This document shows, piece after piece, positions 1 through 7,800 of a DNA stretch of 19,665 nucleotides. The first letter of the stretch is position 1. Each line of letters starts with the position of its first letter. This DNA is from an uncultured Victivallales bacterium (GTDB taxonomy: Bacteria; Verrucomicrobiota; Lentisphaeria; Oligosphaerales; JAFGRS01), in NCBI GenBank assembly GCA_903834675.1, contig CAILKC010000088.1, positions 1-19,665 of the forward strand. The letters are read 5' to 3'. Below the pieces are notes generated by a model, which worked only from the letters and a program-made list of their open reading frames with translations, made no database searches and was not told the origin of the DNA. The translations under genes and the position numbers were made by a program.

Positions 1-178
1 CCACCGCATCTCCAGCGGGCATCTTGGAGAGGCGCCTGGCCTCAGGCGCGGGCGGTGGAGCCCACCGCATCTCCATCGGGCATCTTGGAGAGGCGCCTGG
101 CCGCAGGCGCGGGCGGTGGAGCCCACCGCATCTCCAGAAAACAGCGGTGGAGCCCAGCGCGTCTCCAGCAATTCTCCT
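1..178. repeat. Tandem array of a 61-bp triple-hairpin repeat
   Basis: Two full units (1-61 and 62-122) are followed by a shortened third (123-153) and a degenerate fourth (154 to about 178). Unit 1 folds into three perfect hairpins: TCTCCA 9-14 with TGGAGA 25-30; GCGCCTG 32-38 with CAGGCGC 43-49; GCGGTGG 52-58 with CCACCGC 62-68 across the unit junction. Units 1 and 2 differ at only two positions (G/T near 15/76 and T/G near 42/103). A related copy lies at 14166-14216, so this is a dispersed family. The array may continue left of the window. Short open frames across it are by-products of its composition. Confidence 0.85.
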
Positions 179-184
179 GGGACC

Positions 185-202
185 GCCGACCGTCGGGTCG
201 GC
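185..202. terminator. Hairpin just past the NHL gene stop
   Basis: GCCGAC 185-190 pairs with GTCGGC 197-202 around a 6-nt loop. It lies 18 nt beyond the stop of the minus-strand NHL gene, where a terminator is expected. There is no T-run after it on the minus strand, so intrinsic termination is uncertain. It may instead only stabilise the mRNA 3' end. Confidence 0.35.
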
Positions 203-220
203 TCTGGCCGCGAGCCCGTT

Positions 221-1513
221 TCACGGGGTCGGGGCGGGCGTGGGGATGCCAGGGATCACGGTGGGAGGCGGGCTGGGCGTGGCCGGGGTCGCCGCGGCGG
301 GCGGGGGCGTGATGGTGGTGGCTGGGGTGGCGTGCTGTCCCACCGACATTCCCTCGCGCTCGTGGCCGAAGGCGTAGACGGCCACTTTGTTGGGCCCAAT
401 TTGGCTGGTCACCACGATCAGCCGTTCGGCCACAAAGGCCGGATGCAGGTACTTCTGGAAGGGGTCGAGGTCACCCTCGTAGACGCAGATGCCAGCGGGC
501 AGTTCCATGCTGCCAGGGAAGCTGCCTGGCCCGCCGAAATCCATCAGCAGTTGGCCTTCGGAATCGAACATCTGGACGTTCTGGAAGGCGGCGTCGACCA
601 CGTAGATATAGCCCTGAGTATCGACCGCCAACTGTTTGGGGCGAGTGAAGGTGCCAGGGGTTCTGCCCACGGTGCCGATTCCCCACAGCAGCTTGCCGCT
701 GGGGTCGAACTTCTGGAGTCGGCAGTCCTGGTCGGCGACGTAGAGGTTGCCCTGCGCGTCGGTGCCCAGGCCGAGGGGGCCGAACAACTGGCCGGGCTCG
801 TGGCCGACGGCGCCGATGGTGCGCTGGGTCTTGCCGGTCTTGCGGTCCAGCACCTCGATGCAGTGGGCGGCGAGATCGGCCACGAACAGTTCCTCGCCGT
901 GGACCACCAGGTTGGTAGGCTTGAGGCCGGCGTGCCCCAGGAGCCCGATCTGCCGGTCGGCGGCGTCGTAAACCAGGATCGAGCCACGCGCGGTTTCGGC
1001 GACGTACTTGGTCCCATCCGGGGCCACGGCGATGGCGGTGGGCTTGACCAGCCGCTCGGCCCCGGAGGTGCCCATCACCCGCGTCTCGCGCTCTTTGAGA
1101 TCGATGATGACGACCGCCCCGCCCCGGCTATCACAGGCATAGATGCTGCCCTTCCACATGGCCACGCCGTAAGGCTTGTTGATCACCAGGCCGGGCCGGG
1201 GTTCCCGACCGAAGGCCAGGCGCTGCAGGGTGCCCTTGGGTCGGTCGATACCGACGCTGGAATTGAAGGAAACCAGGAACTGGACCCGCGGCGAGTTCGG
1301 GGCAGGAGGCCAGAAACTGTAGGTGCGCGGCGCTTCGGCGGGCGGCGGGCTGGCACATCCCGCCAGCAGCCCAAGCCACGCCAGGCAGGCCCGCCACGGG
1401 AGTCGGCTCAGGTGGGGTGGAGGCGCAGCTCTCTGGTCGGCGTCTCGGGTCCGCCCCTGGGCGCCACGACGGAACGCCGGCGCTAGTGAACCGTGTAGGT
1501 TATTCAGGCCCAT
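221..1513 (-). CDS. NHL-repeat six-bladed beta-propeller lipoprotein
   Basis: The 430-residue product has a hydrophobic stretch ending in a lipobox, LAGC, with Cys53 as the likely lipidated residue. About six NHL-type blades follow (roughly 112-139, 157-184, 198-223, 244-270, 290-317, 337-380), each with a pattern such as GNLYVAD or GYIYVVD. The tail from about 395 is Pro/Thr/Ala-rich and looks disordered. The ATG at 1513 has GGAAAGG about 10 nt upstream and no later ATG/GTG/TTG precedes the signal segment, so the long 40-residue N-region is taken as real, though a CTG at codon 35 is possible. NHL propellers usually bind proteins or other ligands and are rarely enzymes. The gene lies 91 nt after the tetraheme cytochrome gene on the same strand, suggesting an envelope partner for that cytochrome. 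The partnership is inferred. Confidence 0.85.
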   Translation of the reverse strand: MGLNNLHGSLAPAFRRGAQGRTRDADQRAAPPPHLSRLPWRACLAWLGLLAGCASPPPAEAPRTYSFWPPAPNSPRVQFLVSFNSSVGIDRPKGTLQRLAFGREPRPGLVINKPYGVAMWKGSIYACDSRGGAVVIIDLKERETRVMGTSGAERLVKPTAIAVAPDGTKYVAETARGSILVYDAADRQIGLLGHAGLKPTNLVVHGEELFVADLAAHCIEVLDRKTGKTQRTIGAVGHEPGQLFGPLGLGTDAQGNLYVADQDCRLQKFDPSGKLLWGIGTVGRTPGTFTRPKQLAVDTQGYIYVVDAAFQNVQMFDSEGQLLMDFGGPGSFPGSMELPAGICVYEGDLDPFQKYLHPAFVAERLIVVTSQIGPNKVAVYAFGHEREGMSVGQHATPATTITPPPAAATPATPSPPPTVIPGIPTPAPTP

Positions 1514-1552
1514 GGCCGTCGGCGCCTTTCCGTGATCACCGTGGACTCTTGC

Positions 1553-1571
1553 AGGGGTTCAGCAAGCCCCT
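1553..1571. other. Small hairpin between cytochrome and NHL genes
   Basis: The stem 1553-1559 with 1565-1571 has seven pairs including one G-T, with a 5-nt loop. It sits in the 91-nt gap between the two genes. It could tune relative expression of the pair, but it is short and may be chance. Confidence 0.2.
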
Positions 1572-1604
1572 ACGGATACCGACATGCGCCGGCGCCGGGA
1601 GGGG

Positions 1605-2270
1605 CTACTTGACGTGGCACTTCAGGCAGAGGAGACTGCGCTCATTGCTAGTCCGCAGGAACTTACTGATGGCGCCGTTGTGGCTGTGGTGGCAGGATCG
1701 GCAACCGACGCCTTGGTCGAGGTTGGGTAAGGTCACCAACTGGACGCCTTTGGAGGCGCCGATACCGTTGCCGCTGAAGACGGCCAGGGTGGGGTCGTGG
1801 AAGCCGTCCGTGGGGGTCCAGACCGTACCCGTCATGCCGGGATACTTCAGGCCGACCGGGTGGTCGTTCATCAGGTCCTTTCCGATCATCTTATCGCCGA
1901 CGATTTTGTGCGTGCCTTCGGCCCCGCCGTAGCTGTCAATGGCGGTGACGCCGTCGTGGCAGGAGAGGCAGAGCTTGCTGGCTTCGTCCAGAGCGCTGTA
2001 ATTGGCCCCGAACCTACCCTCATAGGTCGAGGACGAATTGTACAAGGCATAACTCGTCCCCTCGTCGAGTTTATGGTTCCACAAGGGAGTCGACCTGCCG
2101 TTGGCCAAGGCCGCGTGCGGGGTATGGCAGGGCTTGCAGACCTGCAACCCCGAGACCGCGATGCCGCTGTTGTTCAGGTTATGCGGGGTGATGCTCACCT
2201 GGGCTTGCAGGCTGACTGCCAGGCCCAGTCCGAACGCCACCGCCCACGTCCACGTCGCTATCTTCATCAT
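1605..2270 (-). CDS. Exported tetraheme cytochrome c
   Basis: The 221-residue product has an N-terminal signal peptide with a likely cut after Gln-Ala near residue 23. It has four CxxCH haem c sites: CKPCH 45-49, CLSCH 101-105, CRSCH 190-194 and CLKCH 215-219. Several other His residues (52, 66, 121, 137, 195, 197) could be distal ligands. The spacing is that of small periplasmic multihaem proteins, and covalent haem attachment requires export, which the signal peptide provides. The start ATG at 2270 is followed at once by a second ATG; only a weak AGAG lies upstream. The next gene downstream is the NHL lipoprotein, a pairing that recurs in genomes rich in multihaem cytochromes. It should be an electron-transfer protein; its redox partner cannot be read from sequence. 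Confidence 0.9.
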   Translation of the reverse strand: MMKIATWTWAVAFGLGLAVSLQAQVSITPHNLNNSGIAVSGLQVCKPCHTPHAALANGRSTPLWNHKLDEGTSYALYNSSSTYEGRFGANYSALDEASKLCLSCHDGVTAIDSYGGAEGTHKIVGDKMIGKDLMNDHPVGLKYPGMTGTVWTPTDGFHDPTLAVFSGNGIGASKGVQLVTLPNLDQGVGCRSCHHSHNGAISKFLRTSNERSLLCLKCHVK

Positions 2271-2520
2271 GTCGCTCTTTTTGCTCGCTATACCAGAAAT
2301 ACCCTGCTCTTGGCTCCAGTAGCGGTAACTCTATCGCACTAGCAGTTGAAATGCCAACACCTCCGGCGAACGTGCCAAGGCCCCATGGAATAGGCAGATA
2401 GAACGCGGTCTGCCCGCCGAGACCGTCCGCCGGGGCCGAGCCCACGGCAAGCCGCGCTGCGCAGGTCTGCGCGGTGAATGAAGGAATTCTCGGCAGTTGC
2501 CGGGCGGGGTGGGATGCTTT
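2271..2520. other. Noncoding gap upstream of the cytochrome gene
   Basis: No credible gene lies in these 250 nt. The gap should hold the cytochrome promoter and the 3' end of the NamZ transcript. A perfect hairpin, CGGTCT 2406-2411 with AGACCG 2420-2425 (8-nt loop), is the only clear structure. It is 95 nt beyond the NamZ stop on the minus strand. No T-run follows it and no convincing -35/-10 pair was found. Confidence 0.4.
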
Positions 2521-3630
2521 TCAGGCATAGGCCAGATCCGCAGCCATATCGGCGGTGAAGGTAGCGGCCTGGCTGGCCGCCTCGGCGAGGAAGGCGTCGA
2601 TATCGAGGTCGAGCAGGCGCGACACGGTCCACTCGCTGCCGTCCAGCCAGCGGCCAAAGCCGGGGGTGATCTCGAATTGGCCCGGGTGCATTTCCGCCAG
2701 GGTCTTGAGCAGGGTCAACTGGGTCCGTAGCGGGTCGATGCGGCGCTCGTCCTGGACCATGAGGTGAACCCCGGCGCAGACCTGGCCGTGGTACTTGTTG
2801 AACGCCGGTTGGAAGTAGACCTCGCGCCAGAGCAGGCCCGGCAACCCGGCGGCGTTGAGCTGGTCGGCCAGAGTGGCGGAGTTGACGAAGGGCGCGCCGA
2901 GGTACTCGAAGGGCTTGCAGCAGCCGCGGCCCTCGGAGAGGTTGGTGTGCTGGATGATGCCGGTGCAGGAGTAGCAGACCGCGGAGTCCGCCGAGGGGAG
3001 GTTGGGTGACGGCGGAATCCAGGGCAGGCCGGTGTCGCGCCAGGTCATGGTGCGGGTCCAGCCTTGCATGGGGAGGACATCATAACCGACCGGCAAGTTC
3101 TGCGTACGCACCAGCCAGCGTCCAAGTTCGCCGAGGGTGAAGCCATGGATAATGGGGATGGGCTCGGGGAAGAACTGCGCCCACCGGTGGCCCCGGTTGC
3201 CGAGGTAGGCGAGCGGGGTCGGGCGGTCGAGAACGATGACGTCAGTGCCGGTCTCGGCAGCGGCGCGGAGGGTGGCGGCGAGGGTCTGCTGGTAGGTATA
3301 GGCGCGGTTGGAGACGTCCTGGGCGTGGAAGACGATCACATCGAGATCATTGAACACCGCGCGCGGGAAGGTGTGGCCGGTGCCACCGTAGAAGCTGTAC
3401 ACCGGGATGCCGGTGCGGCCATCGGTGTAGGTATCGAAGAGGGCGCCGTCCTGGAGGTCGCCGCGCAGGCCATGTTCGAGGGCGAGCATGGCCTTGACCT
3501 CGGCCCGCCGCACCAGCACATCGTTGAGGGCGCCCAGGCCGGGCAACCAACCCGCCGGAGTCGCGATCACCCCGACCGCCCGACCATGCACGGCTTGGAC
3601 CAGCGCTTCGAAGTCGAATTGGACCGCCAT
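2521..3630 (-). CDS. DUF1343 / NamZ-type exo-beta-N-acetylmuramidase
   Basis: This 369-residue product matches the DUF1343 (PF07075) family, whose characterised members (NamZ) release N-acetylmuramic acid from the ends of peptidoglycan glycan fragments. Family landmarks seen are RTGIPVYSFYG 72-82, FHAQDVSNRAYTYQQTL 101-117, VLDRPTPL 133-140 and SEGRGCCKPFEYLGAP 232-247. The usual Thr-rich segment after GRG is Cys-Cys here (237-238). The start at 3630 is set by a GGAGGAG about 6 nt upstream; the frame stays open to 4065, but that stretch overlaps the transporter gene. No signal peptide is visible, unlike many family members, so a cytoplasmic wall-recycling role is plausible. It lies 49 nt downstream of an EamA transporter, with a strong hairpin between them. 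Family assignment is firm; substrate is inferred. Confidence 0.88.
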   Translation of the reverse strand: MAVQFDFEALVQAVHGRAVGVIATPAGWLPGLGALNDVLVRRAEVKAMLALEHGLRGDLQDGALFDTYTDGRTGIPVYSFYGGTGHTFPRAVFNDLDVIVFHAQDVSNRAYTYQQTLAATLRAAAETGTDVIVLDRPTPLAYLGNRGHRWAQFFPEPIPIIHGFTLGELGRWLVRTQNLPVGYDVLPMQGWTRTMTWRDTGLPWIPPSPNLPSADSAVCYSCTGIIQHTNLSEGRGCCKPFEYLGAPFVNSATLADQLNAAGLPGLLWREVYFQPAFNKYHGQVCAGVHLMVQDERRIDPLRTQLTLLKTLAEMHPGQFEITPGFGRWLDGSEWTVSRLLDLDIDAFLAEAASQAATFTADMAADLAYA

Positions 3631-3642
3631 GGTTATCTCCTC
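3631..3642 (-). promoter_or_regulatory. Shine-Dalgarno site that fixes the NamZ start
   Basis: The minus-strand sequence GGAGGAGATAACC directly precedes the ATG at 3630. This strong site decides the start inside a much longer open frame. It abuts the arm of the hairpin at 3643-3679. Confidence 0.75.
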
Positions 3643-3679
3643 CGTGGCAGGCCGGCCCGGGAAGCCGGGCTCGGCCACG
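3643..3679. promoter_or_regulatory. Intercistronic hairpin between transporter and NamZ
   Basis: CCGGCCCGG 3652-3660 pairs with CCGGGC 3665-3670 plus CGG 3672-3674 (one bulged T) around a GAAG loop, and CGTGG 3643-3647 pairs with CCACG 3675-3679. The structure fills the gap from the transporter stop to the NamZ ribosome site. It may set the NamZ-to-transporter ratio by partial termination, by mRNA processing, or by limiting access to the ribosome site. No T-run follows it. Confidence 0.5.
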
Positions 3680-4114
3680 CTAGCGCCTGAAGGCAAGGAC
3701 AAGCACGCCGCTTGCGACCATCGCGATACCGGCCCATTCGCGGGTGGAAGGCCGCTCGCCGAGAAAGGCGCAGGCGAAGACGGCAACCAGAACCAGGCTG
3801 AGTTTGTCCACCGGGGCCACCTTCGAGGCTTCGCCGACCTTGAGGGCGCGGAAGTAGCATACCCACGAGGCGCCGGTGGCCAGGCCGGACAGGCCAAGAA
3901 AGACCCAGGTCTTGGAGGACAGCGCCAAGGGATTGCTCCATTTACCGGTGCAGCCGACGAACGCGCCGAGCACGACGATGATGATGGCGGTCCGCAGCAG
4001 AGTTGCCAGGTCCGAGTCGACCCCCTGAATGCCGATCTTGGCGAAGATGGCCGTGAGGGCGGCAAACACCGCTGACAGAAGCGCCCAGTAGAACCAGGTT
4101 GCCGAGGTGATCAT
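3680..4114 (-). CDS. EamA/DMT-type membrane transporter, half-size
   Basis: The 144-residue product has five predicted membrane helices (about 7-27, 37-56, 68-88, 100-118, 126-142), which is one EamA repeat; most drug/metabolite transporters carry two repeats and ten helices. The segment around VAPVDKLSLVLV (99-110), with Pro and Lys inside the fourth helix, is typical of EamA proteins, as is the FLGERPSTREWAGIAM end (117-132). Single-repeat members exist as complete genes and are thought to work as dimers, so this need not be a truncation. The ATG at 4114 has a GGGGGAG about 10 nt upstream. The next gene is the NamZ-type muramidase, 49 nt away, which hints at export or uptake of a wall-derived or sugar compound. 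The substrate is unknown. Confidence 0.85.
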   Translation of the reverse strand: MITSATWFYWALLSAVFAALTAIFAKIGIQGVDSDLATLLRTAIIIVVLGAFVGCTGKWSNPLALSSKTWVFLGLSGLATGASWVCYFRALKVGEASKVAPVDKLSLVLVAVFACAFLGERPSTREWAGIAMVASGVLVLAFRR

Positions 4115-4305
4115 GGTATGGCTGCTCCCCCAGAGCTATTCGATTCGACCCAGCATAAGCGCGAACCTGCAGGGTGCAAGGGGTGCATGCAGGGCTGTTC
4201 CAAGAAAGAGACCCCTGCGGGATCTGGCAAGCGTCTGCCCTGACGCCGCTTGTCCCTGGAGCCCGCGCTGCCCTAGCCCGTTGCGGGCGGGTTCGCGCCG
4301 AGGTC
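4115..4305. other. Noncoding gap between recD2 and the transporter
   Basis: These 191 nt hold no credible gene. A 9-bp inverted repeat, GCGCGAACC 4159-4167 and GGTTCGCGC 4290-4298, brackets most of the gap. A small hairpin, GCCCG 4276-4280 with CGGGC 4284-4288, lies 17 nt past the recD2 stop on the minus strand and could be a weak terminator, without a T-run. Confidence 0.4.
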
Positions 4306-6564
4306 TCAGTAGGGCCTCTCGTCGGCGGACTCCGGGGGGGCCAGGCTCAGCCTTTGTACGAGGCGGGTGTGGCGCAGCATGGGGGTGTTGTTGCCCAGGG
4401 CGATGGCGAGGGCGCGCCGGGTGCCGATCATGATGAGCAGCTTCCTGGCGCGCGTCATGGCGGTGTAGACGAGATTGCGCTGCAACATGATGTAGTGCTG
4501 AGTGAGCAAGGGCATGATGACAGCGGGGAATTCGCTGCCCTGGCTCTTATGCACGGTGACGGCATAGGCGTGCAAGATTTGCTCGGCCTCGGCCCATTCG
4601 TAGTCGACCACGCCGACGTCGAAACTCAGGGAGAAGGTCTTGGCCCGGTAATCGATAGCGGTGATCTGGCCCAGTTCGCCGTTGAAGACGCCCTTGTCGT
4701 AGTTGTTGACCGTCTGCATGACCCGATCCCCGACGCGGAAGTGACGTTCGCCGAAGGCAAACTCGGGGCGTTGGCCGGCGGGATTGAGGGTCTGCTGCAA
4801 GCGTTCGTTGAGGGCGGCGGTGCCGCAGGTGCCGCGGTGCATGGGTGCCAGAATCTGGATGTCGGTCAGCGGCTTGAGGCCGAAGCGTTCGGGGATGCGC
4901 TCCGCGACCATTCGGGCGATGAGGTCGGCGGCGCGCTCGGGGTCGTCCTGTTCGATCCAGTAGAAATCGGCCTTGATCTCCTGCGGCACCGGGCGCAGGT
5001 CGGGCATCTGGCCGCGGTTGACGGCGTGGGCGTTGCTGACGATGCGACTGTTTGGGTCTTGGCGGTAGATCTGGGTGAGATGGGTAACCGGGATGCGGCC
5101 ACTGGCGATGAGATCATGCAGGACGGCGCCAGGGCCGACGCTGGGGAGCTGGTCCTGGTCGCCGACGAGGACGACGCGGGTGCCGACAGCGACGGCCCGG
5201 AAGAGCTGGGCGGCGAGGATGACGTCCAGCATGGAGACTTCGTCGAGGACCAGCAAGTCGCAGCGCAAGGGGTTGTCGGGGTTGTGGGTGAAGACGCCCT
5301 TGGTGGGGTCCCACTGCAGCAGTCGGTGGATGGTCATCGCTTCGATCGAGGTCGCCTCGCTCAGGCGTTTGGCGGCGCGGCCGGTCGGGGCCGCAAGCAG
5401 GACCTTCAGACGCAGTTGGGAGGCCAGCGCGACCACCTGTCCGACCACGGTGGTTTTGCCGACGCCGGGGCCGCCCGTGATGATGCTGAGCGGGCTGCGG
5501 AAGGCCTGCTGGACGGCGCCCTGCTGCTCGGCGTTGAGGCGGCGGAAACCCTCGCCGAGGCGGGCTGGCTCGAGGCGGGCCGCCGGCGCGGGGCAGGCCA
5601 GGAGCAGGCCCAGGGTCTCGGCCAGGTCGGTCTCGGCCTGGATCAACCGCCGCAGGAAGACCATGGGCTGGCTGGCGTCGGCCGGGGGCTCCTCGCGCAC
5701 GAGGCGCCCCGCCTGAGTGGCCCCGGTCAGCCCTTCGCCGGCCTTCTCAGCGCTGACCTCGAGGATCTTAGCGGCTTCGGCGCACAGGGCCTCGATCGGG
5801 AAGCAGACATGGCCATTCTGTGCCATCTGCTCGAGGACGTATTCGATTCCGGCGGCAAGGCGCAGGGGGTGTTCGCGTTCGACTCCGAGGCGGCTGGCGA
5901 TGCGGTCGGCGCTAAGGAAGCCGATGCCGTGGATGTCGGCGGCGAGCTGATAGGGATTGCGGCGCACGACTTCGGCCGCGGCCACGGCGTAGCGGGTCAG
6001 GATGCGGGCACAGTAGGCCGGGCTGATGCCGAGGCTCTGCAGGAAGATGGTCACTTCGCGCTGCTGGGCATGCGTCTGCCAGGCCTTGCGAATCTCGCCG
6101 ATGCGCTTGCGGCCGATGCCGGAGACCTCGCGCAGACGCTCGGAGTACTTGTCCAGCACCGTCAGCGTCTCGGTGCCGAAGTGCTCGACGATGCGGCCGG
6201 CGTAGGTTGGGCCGATTCCGGGGATCAAGCCCGAGCCGAGGTAGCGCCGGATGCCTTCCTCGGAACTGGGCAGGATGGCGCGGCAAGACTGCACGTGCAG
6301 TTGGCGGCCGTGGTCTTTGTGCGTTTCCCAGCGTCCGACCGCCTCGACCTCCTGGCCCTCCATGATGTTGGTCAGGGGCCCGACCAGGGTAAGCTCGCGC
6401 TGCTGCTCGTCGAGCAGTCGGAGCACGACGTAGGAGCCATCGGGGCTGGCGTAGACGACGCGCAGGACCGCGCCGCGGACGGTGCAGTCGGTCAGTGCCG
6501 CGACCTCGGCCTGGCCCGCGCTGGTCGGGGTGGCCTCATCCTGGGCTAAGAGGTTATCGCTCAA
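4306..6564 (-). CDS. recD2: RecD2-type superfamily 1B DNA helicase
   Basis: The 752-residue product matches RecD2 (YrrC), a 5'-3' DNA helicase found in bacteria without RecBCD-type RecD and linked to replication-fork and repair processes. Seen in order: an N-terminal OB-like region (about 25-97), helix-hairpin-helix motifs near GIGPTYAGRI 116-125 and SGIGRKRIGEI 148-158, Walker A GGPGVGKTT 364-372, Walker B LLVLDEVSM 437-445, motif III GDQDQLPSVGPG 468-479, and C-terminal motifs HKSQGSEF 672-679 and VYTAMTRAR 699-707. Length fits the family. No ATG exists near the expected N-terminus. The TTG at 6564, four nucleotides after the aminotransferase stop and preceded by GGGGA, is chosen, implying translational coupling. 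The open frame extends to 6993 inside the aminotransferase gene, but that part is an out-of-frame shadow. The biological link to the two genes upstream is unclear. Confidence 0.92.
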   Translation of the reverse strand: MSDNLLAQDEATPTSAGQAEVAALTDCTVRGAVLRVVYASPDGSYVVLRLLDEQQRELTLVGPLTNIMEGQEVEAVGRWETHKDHGRQLHVQSCRAILPSSEEGIRRYLGSGLIPGIGPTYAGRIVEHFGTETLTVLDKYSERLREVSGIGRKRIGEIRKAWQTHAQQREVTIFLQSLGISPAYCARILTRYAVAAAEVVRRNPYQLAADIHGIGFLSADRIASRLGVEREHPLRLAAGIEYVLEQMAQNGHVCFPIEALCAEAAKILEVSAEKAGEGLTGATQAGRLVREEPPADASQPMVFLRRLIQAETDLAETLGLLLACPAPAARLEPARLGEGFRRLNAEQQGAVQQAFRSPLSIITGGPGVGKTTVVGQVVALASQLRLKVLLAAPTGRAAKRLSEATSIEAMTIHRLLQWDPTKGVFTHNPDNPLRCDLLVLDEVSMLDVILAAQLFRAVAVGTRVVLVGDQDQLPSVGPGAVLHDLIASGRIPVTHLTQIYRQDPNSRIVSNAHAVNRGQMPDLRPVPQEIKADFYWIEQDDPERAADLIARMVAERIPERFGLKPLTDIQILAPMHRGTCGTAALNERLQQTLNPAGQRPEFAFGERHFRVGDRVMQTVNNYDKGVFNGELGQITAIDYRAKTFSLSFDVGVVDYEWAEAEQILHAYAVTVHKSQGSEFPAVIMPLLTQHYIMLQRNLVYTAMTRARKLLIMIGTRRALAIALGNNTPMLRHTRLVQRLSLAPPESADERPY

Positions 6565-6568
6565 CGTA

Positions 6569-7798
6569 TCACAGTTCCCCGCGCTGCTGCGAGAGCTTGT
6601 GAACCGCGGCCACGACGTCGTCCAGGTCCTGGCGCGGTCCGAGCAGCAGCGTCTGCGAGAGCCAGCAGCCCTCGGTGGCGCAGACGCGCTCGCACACCGG
6701 GCAGTCGGTGGCGGCGTAGTCGAGATCGGGCCGGGTCTGCCGGTAGCCGGTGTACGGGCCGAAGACCTTCTGGGCGAAGAGACCCTGGCGGTAGAGCGGG
6801 ATGGTGTAGCCATCGCTGCCCGGGATGCCTTCGGCCCGCAAAGCCGCCAGAAAACGGGCGCGAGGAACGCCCCAGACCTCGGCATCGTAGCGAAAGACGT
6901 AGAGGTGGTAGGGATGCACGGTCTCGCCCCGCCCGCGCGCCAGAGGGCGGATGCCAGGGATGGCGGCCAGCTTCTCATTGAGGTACAGGCCATTGGCGTT
7001 GCGGACCTCGGTCTGGGCCTTGAGGCGCCGGAGCTGGCTCAGCAGCAGGGCCCCCTGCAGTTCGCCGAGACGGTAGTTGCCGCCGAAGGCGGGGTGTTCG
7101 AAGCGTTTGCCGCCCTTGCGCTGACCGCAGTGGTGCAGGGCCCGGCACTTGTCCTCGAGCTCCTCGCTGTTGGTGAGGATAGCGCCGCCTTCGCCGGAGG
7201 TGAGGTTTTTGGAGGCCTGGAACGAGAAGCAGCCCAGATCGCCGATGGCGCCCAGGCCGCGGCCCTTGTAGGCGCCGCCGTGAGCATGGGCCGCATCTTC
7301 GATGACGGCGATCCCGTGCCGGGCGGCGATGGCGCAGATGCGGTCCATGTCCGCGGCCTGCCCGCCGAGATGCACCGGGATGACGGCGCGGGTGCGGGGC
7401 GTGATGGCCGCCTCGAAGGCCGCTGGGTCCAGGCAGTAGGTATCGGGATCGAGGTCAACGAAAATAGGCACTGCATTGGCCTCGATGACGCTGGTGGCGG
7501 TGGCCAGAAAGGTGTACGGCGGCACGATGACCTCATCCCCGGCCTGGATGCCGACCGCCAGCAGGGCGAGCCGCAGAGAGACGGAACCGTTGACCACGGC
7601 GAGGCCGTACTTGGCGCCCTGGAAAGCGGCGAACTCACGCTCGAAAGCCGCCACCCGGTCGCCGCTGAGACGTCCCCAGCGACCGCTGCGCACCACCGCG
7701 GCGACCGCTTCGACATCCGCTTCGTCCCACCTCGGCCACGTCTGGAAGGGCGCCGTCCGCACCGGAGTGCCACCGTGAATCGCCAAGGTGCTGTTCAT
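6569..7798 (-). CDS. DegT/DnrJ/EryC1/StrS-family PLP aminotransferase
   Basis: The 409-residue product is a fold-type I PLP enzyme of the sugar/cyclitol aminotransferase family. The Schiff-base lysine is Lys197 in FSFQASKNLTSGEGG (191-205), and IEDAAHAHG (167-174) supplies the Asp that contacts the PLP ring nitrogen. The GSVSLRLAL segment (71-79) binds phosphate. The C-terminal CPVCERVCATEGCWL (366-380) resembles the scyllo-inosose aminotransferase and AHBA synthase branch rather than nucleotide-sugar 4-aminotransferases. An ATG at 7804 overlaps the stop of the fumarase gene, but the ATG at 7798 has AGGTGG at an 8-nt spacing and is preferred. No other sugar or cyclitol genes are nearby, so the substrate cannot be named. 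Four Cys in the last 45 residues are noticeable. Confidence 0.9.
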   Translation of the reverse strand: MNSTLAIHGGTPVRTAPFQTWPRWDEADVEAVAAVVRSGRWGRLSGDRVAAFEREFAAFQGAKYGLAVVNGSVSLRLALLAVGIQAGDEVIVPPYTFLATATSVIEANAVPIFVDLDPDTYCLDPAAFEAAITPRTRAVIPVHLGGQAADMDRICAIAARHGIAVIEDAAHAHGGAYKGRGLGAIGDLGCFSFQASKNLTSGEGGAILTNSEELEDKCRALHHCGQRKGGKRFEHPAFGGNYRLGELQGALLLSQLRRLKAQTEVRNANGLYLNEKLAAIPGIRPLARGRGETVHPYHLYVFRYDAEVWGVPRARFLAALRAEGIPGSDGYTIPLYRQGLFAQKVFGPYTGYRQTRPDLDYAATDCPVCERVCATEGCWLSQTLLLGPRQDLDDVVAAVHKLSQQRGEL

Positions 7799-7800
7799 GC

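Noticed and set aside
1..178. CRISPR array from the regular 61-bp period
   Set aside because: Adjacent units are nearly identical over their whole length, with no unique spacers, and no cas genes are nearby.
116..1486. Long plus-strand open frame of 456 codons
   Set aside because: It is antisense to the NHL lipoprotein, whose lipobox and repeated blades are clear; high GC opens the opposite frame.
3631..4065. Longer NamZ start in the open frame extending to 4065
   Set aside because: That stretch overlaps the EamA transporter in another frame and lacks family similarity; a strong Shine-Dalgarno marks 3630.
4115..4305. tRNA or small RNA gene in the recD2-transporter gap
   Set aside because: A GTTCG-like string occurs but no cloverleaf or acceptor stem can be drawn around it.
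4174..6549. Plus-strand open frame of 791 codons
   Set aside because: It is antisense to recD2, which has every helicase motif; the plus-strand product shows no domain and is Asp/Gly/Ala-biased as expected of a shadow.
6565..6993. Longer RecD2 start at 6993
   Set aside because: The additional 143 residues are Arg/Ser/Pro-rich shadow of the aminotransferase gene and not part of RecD2.
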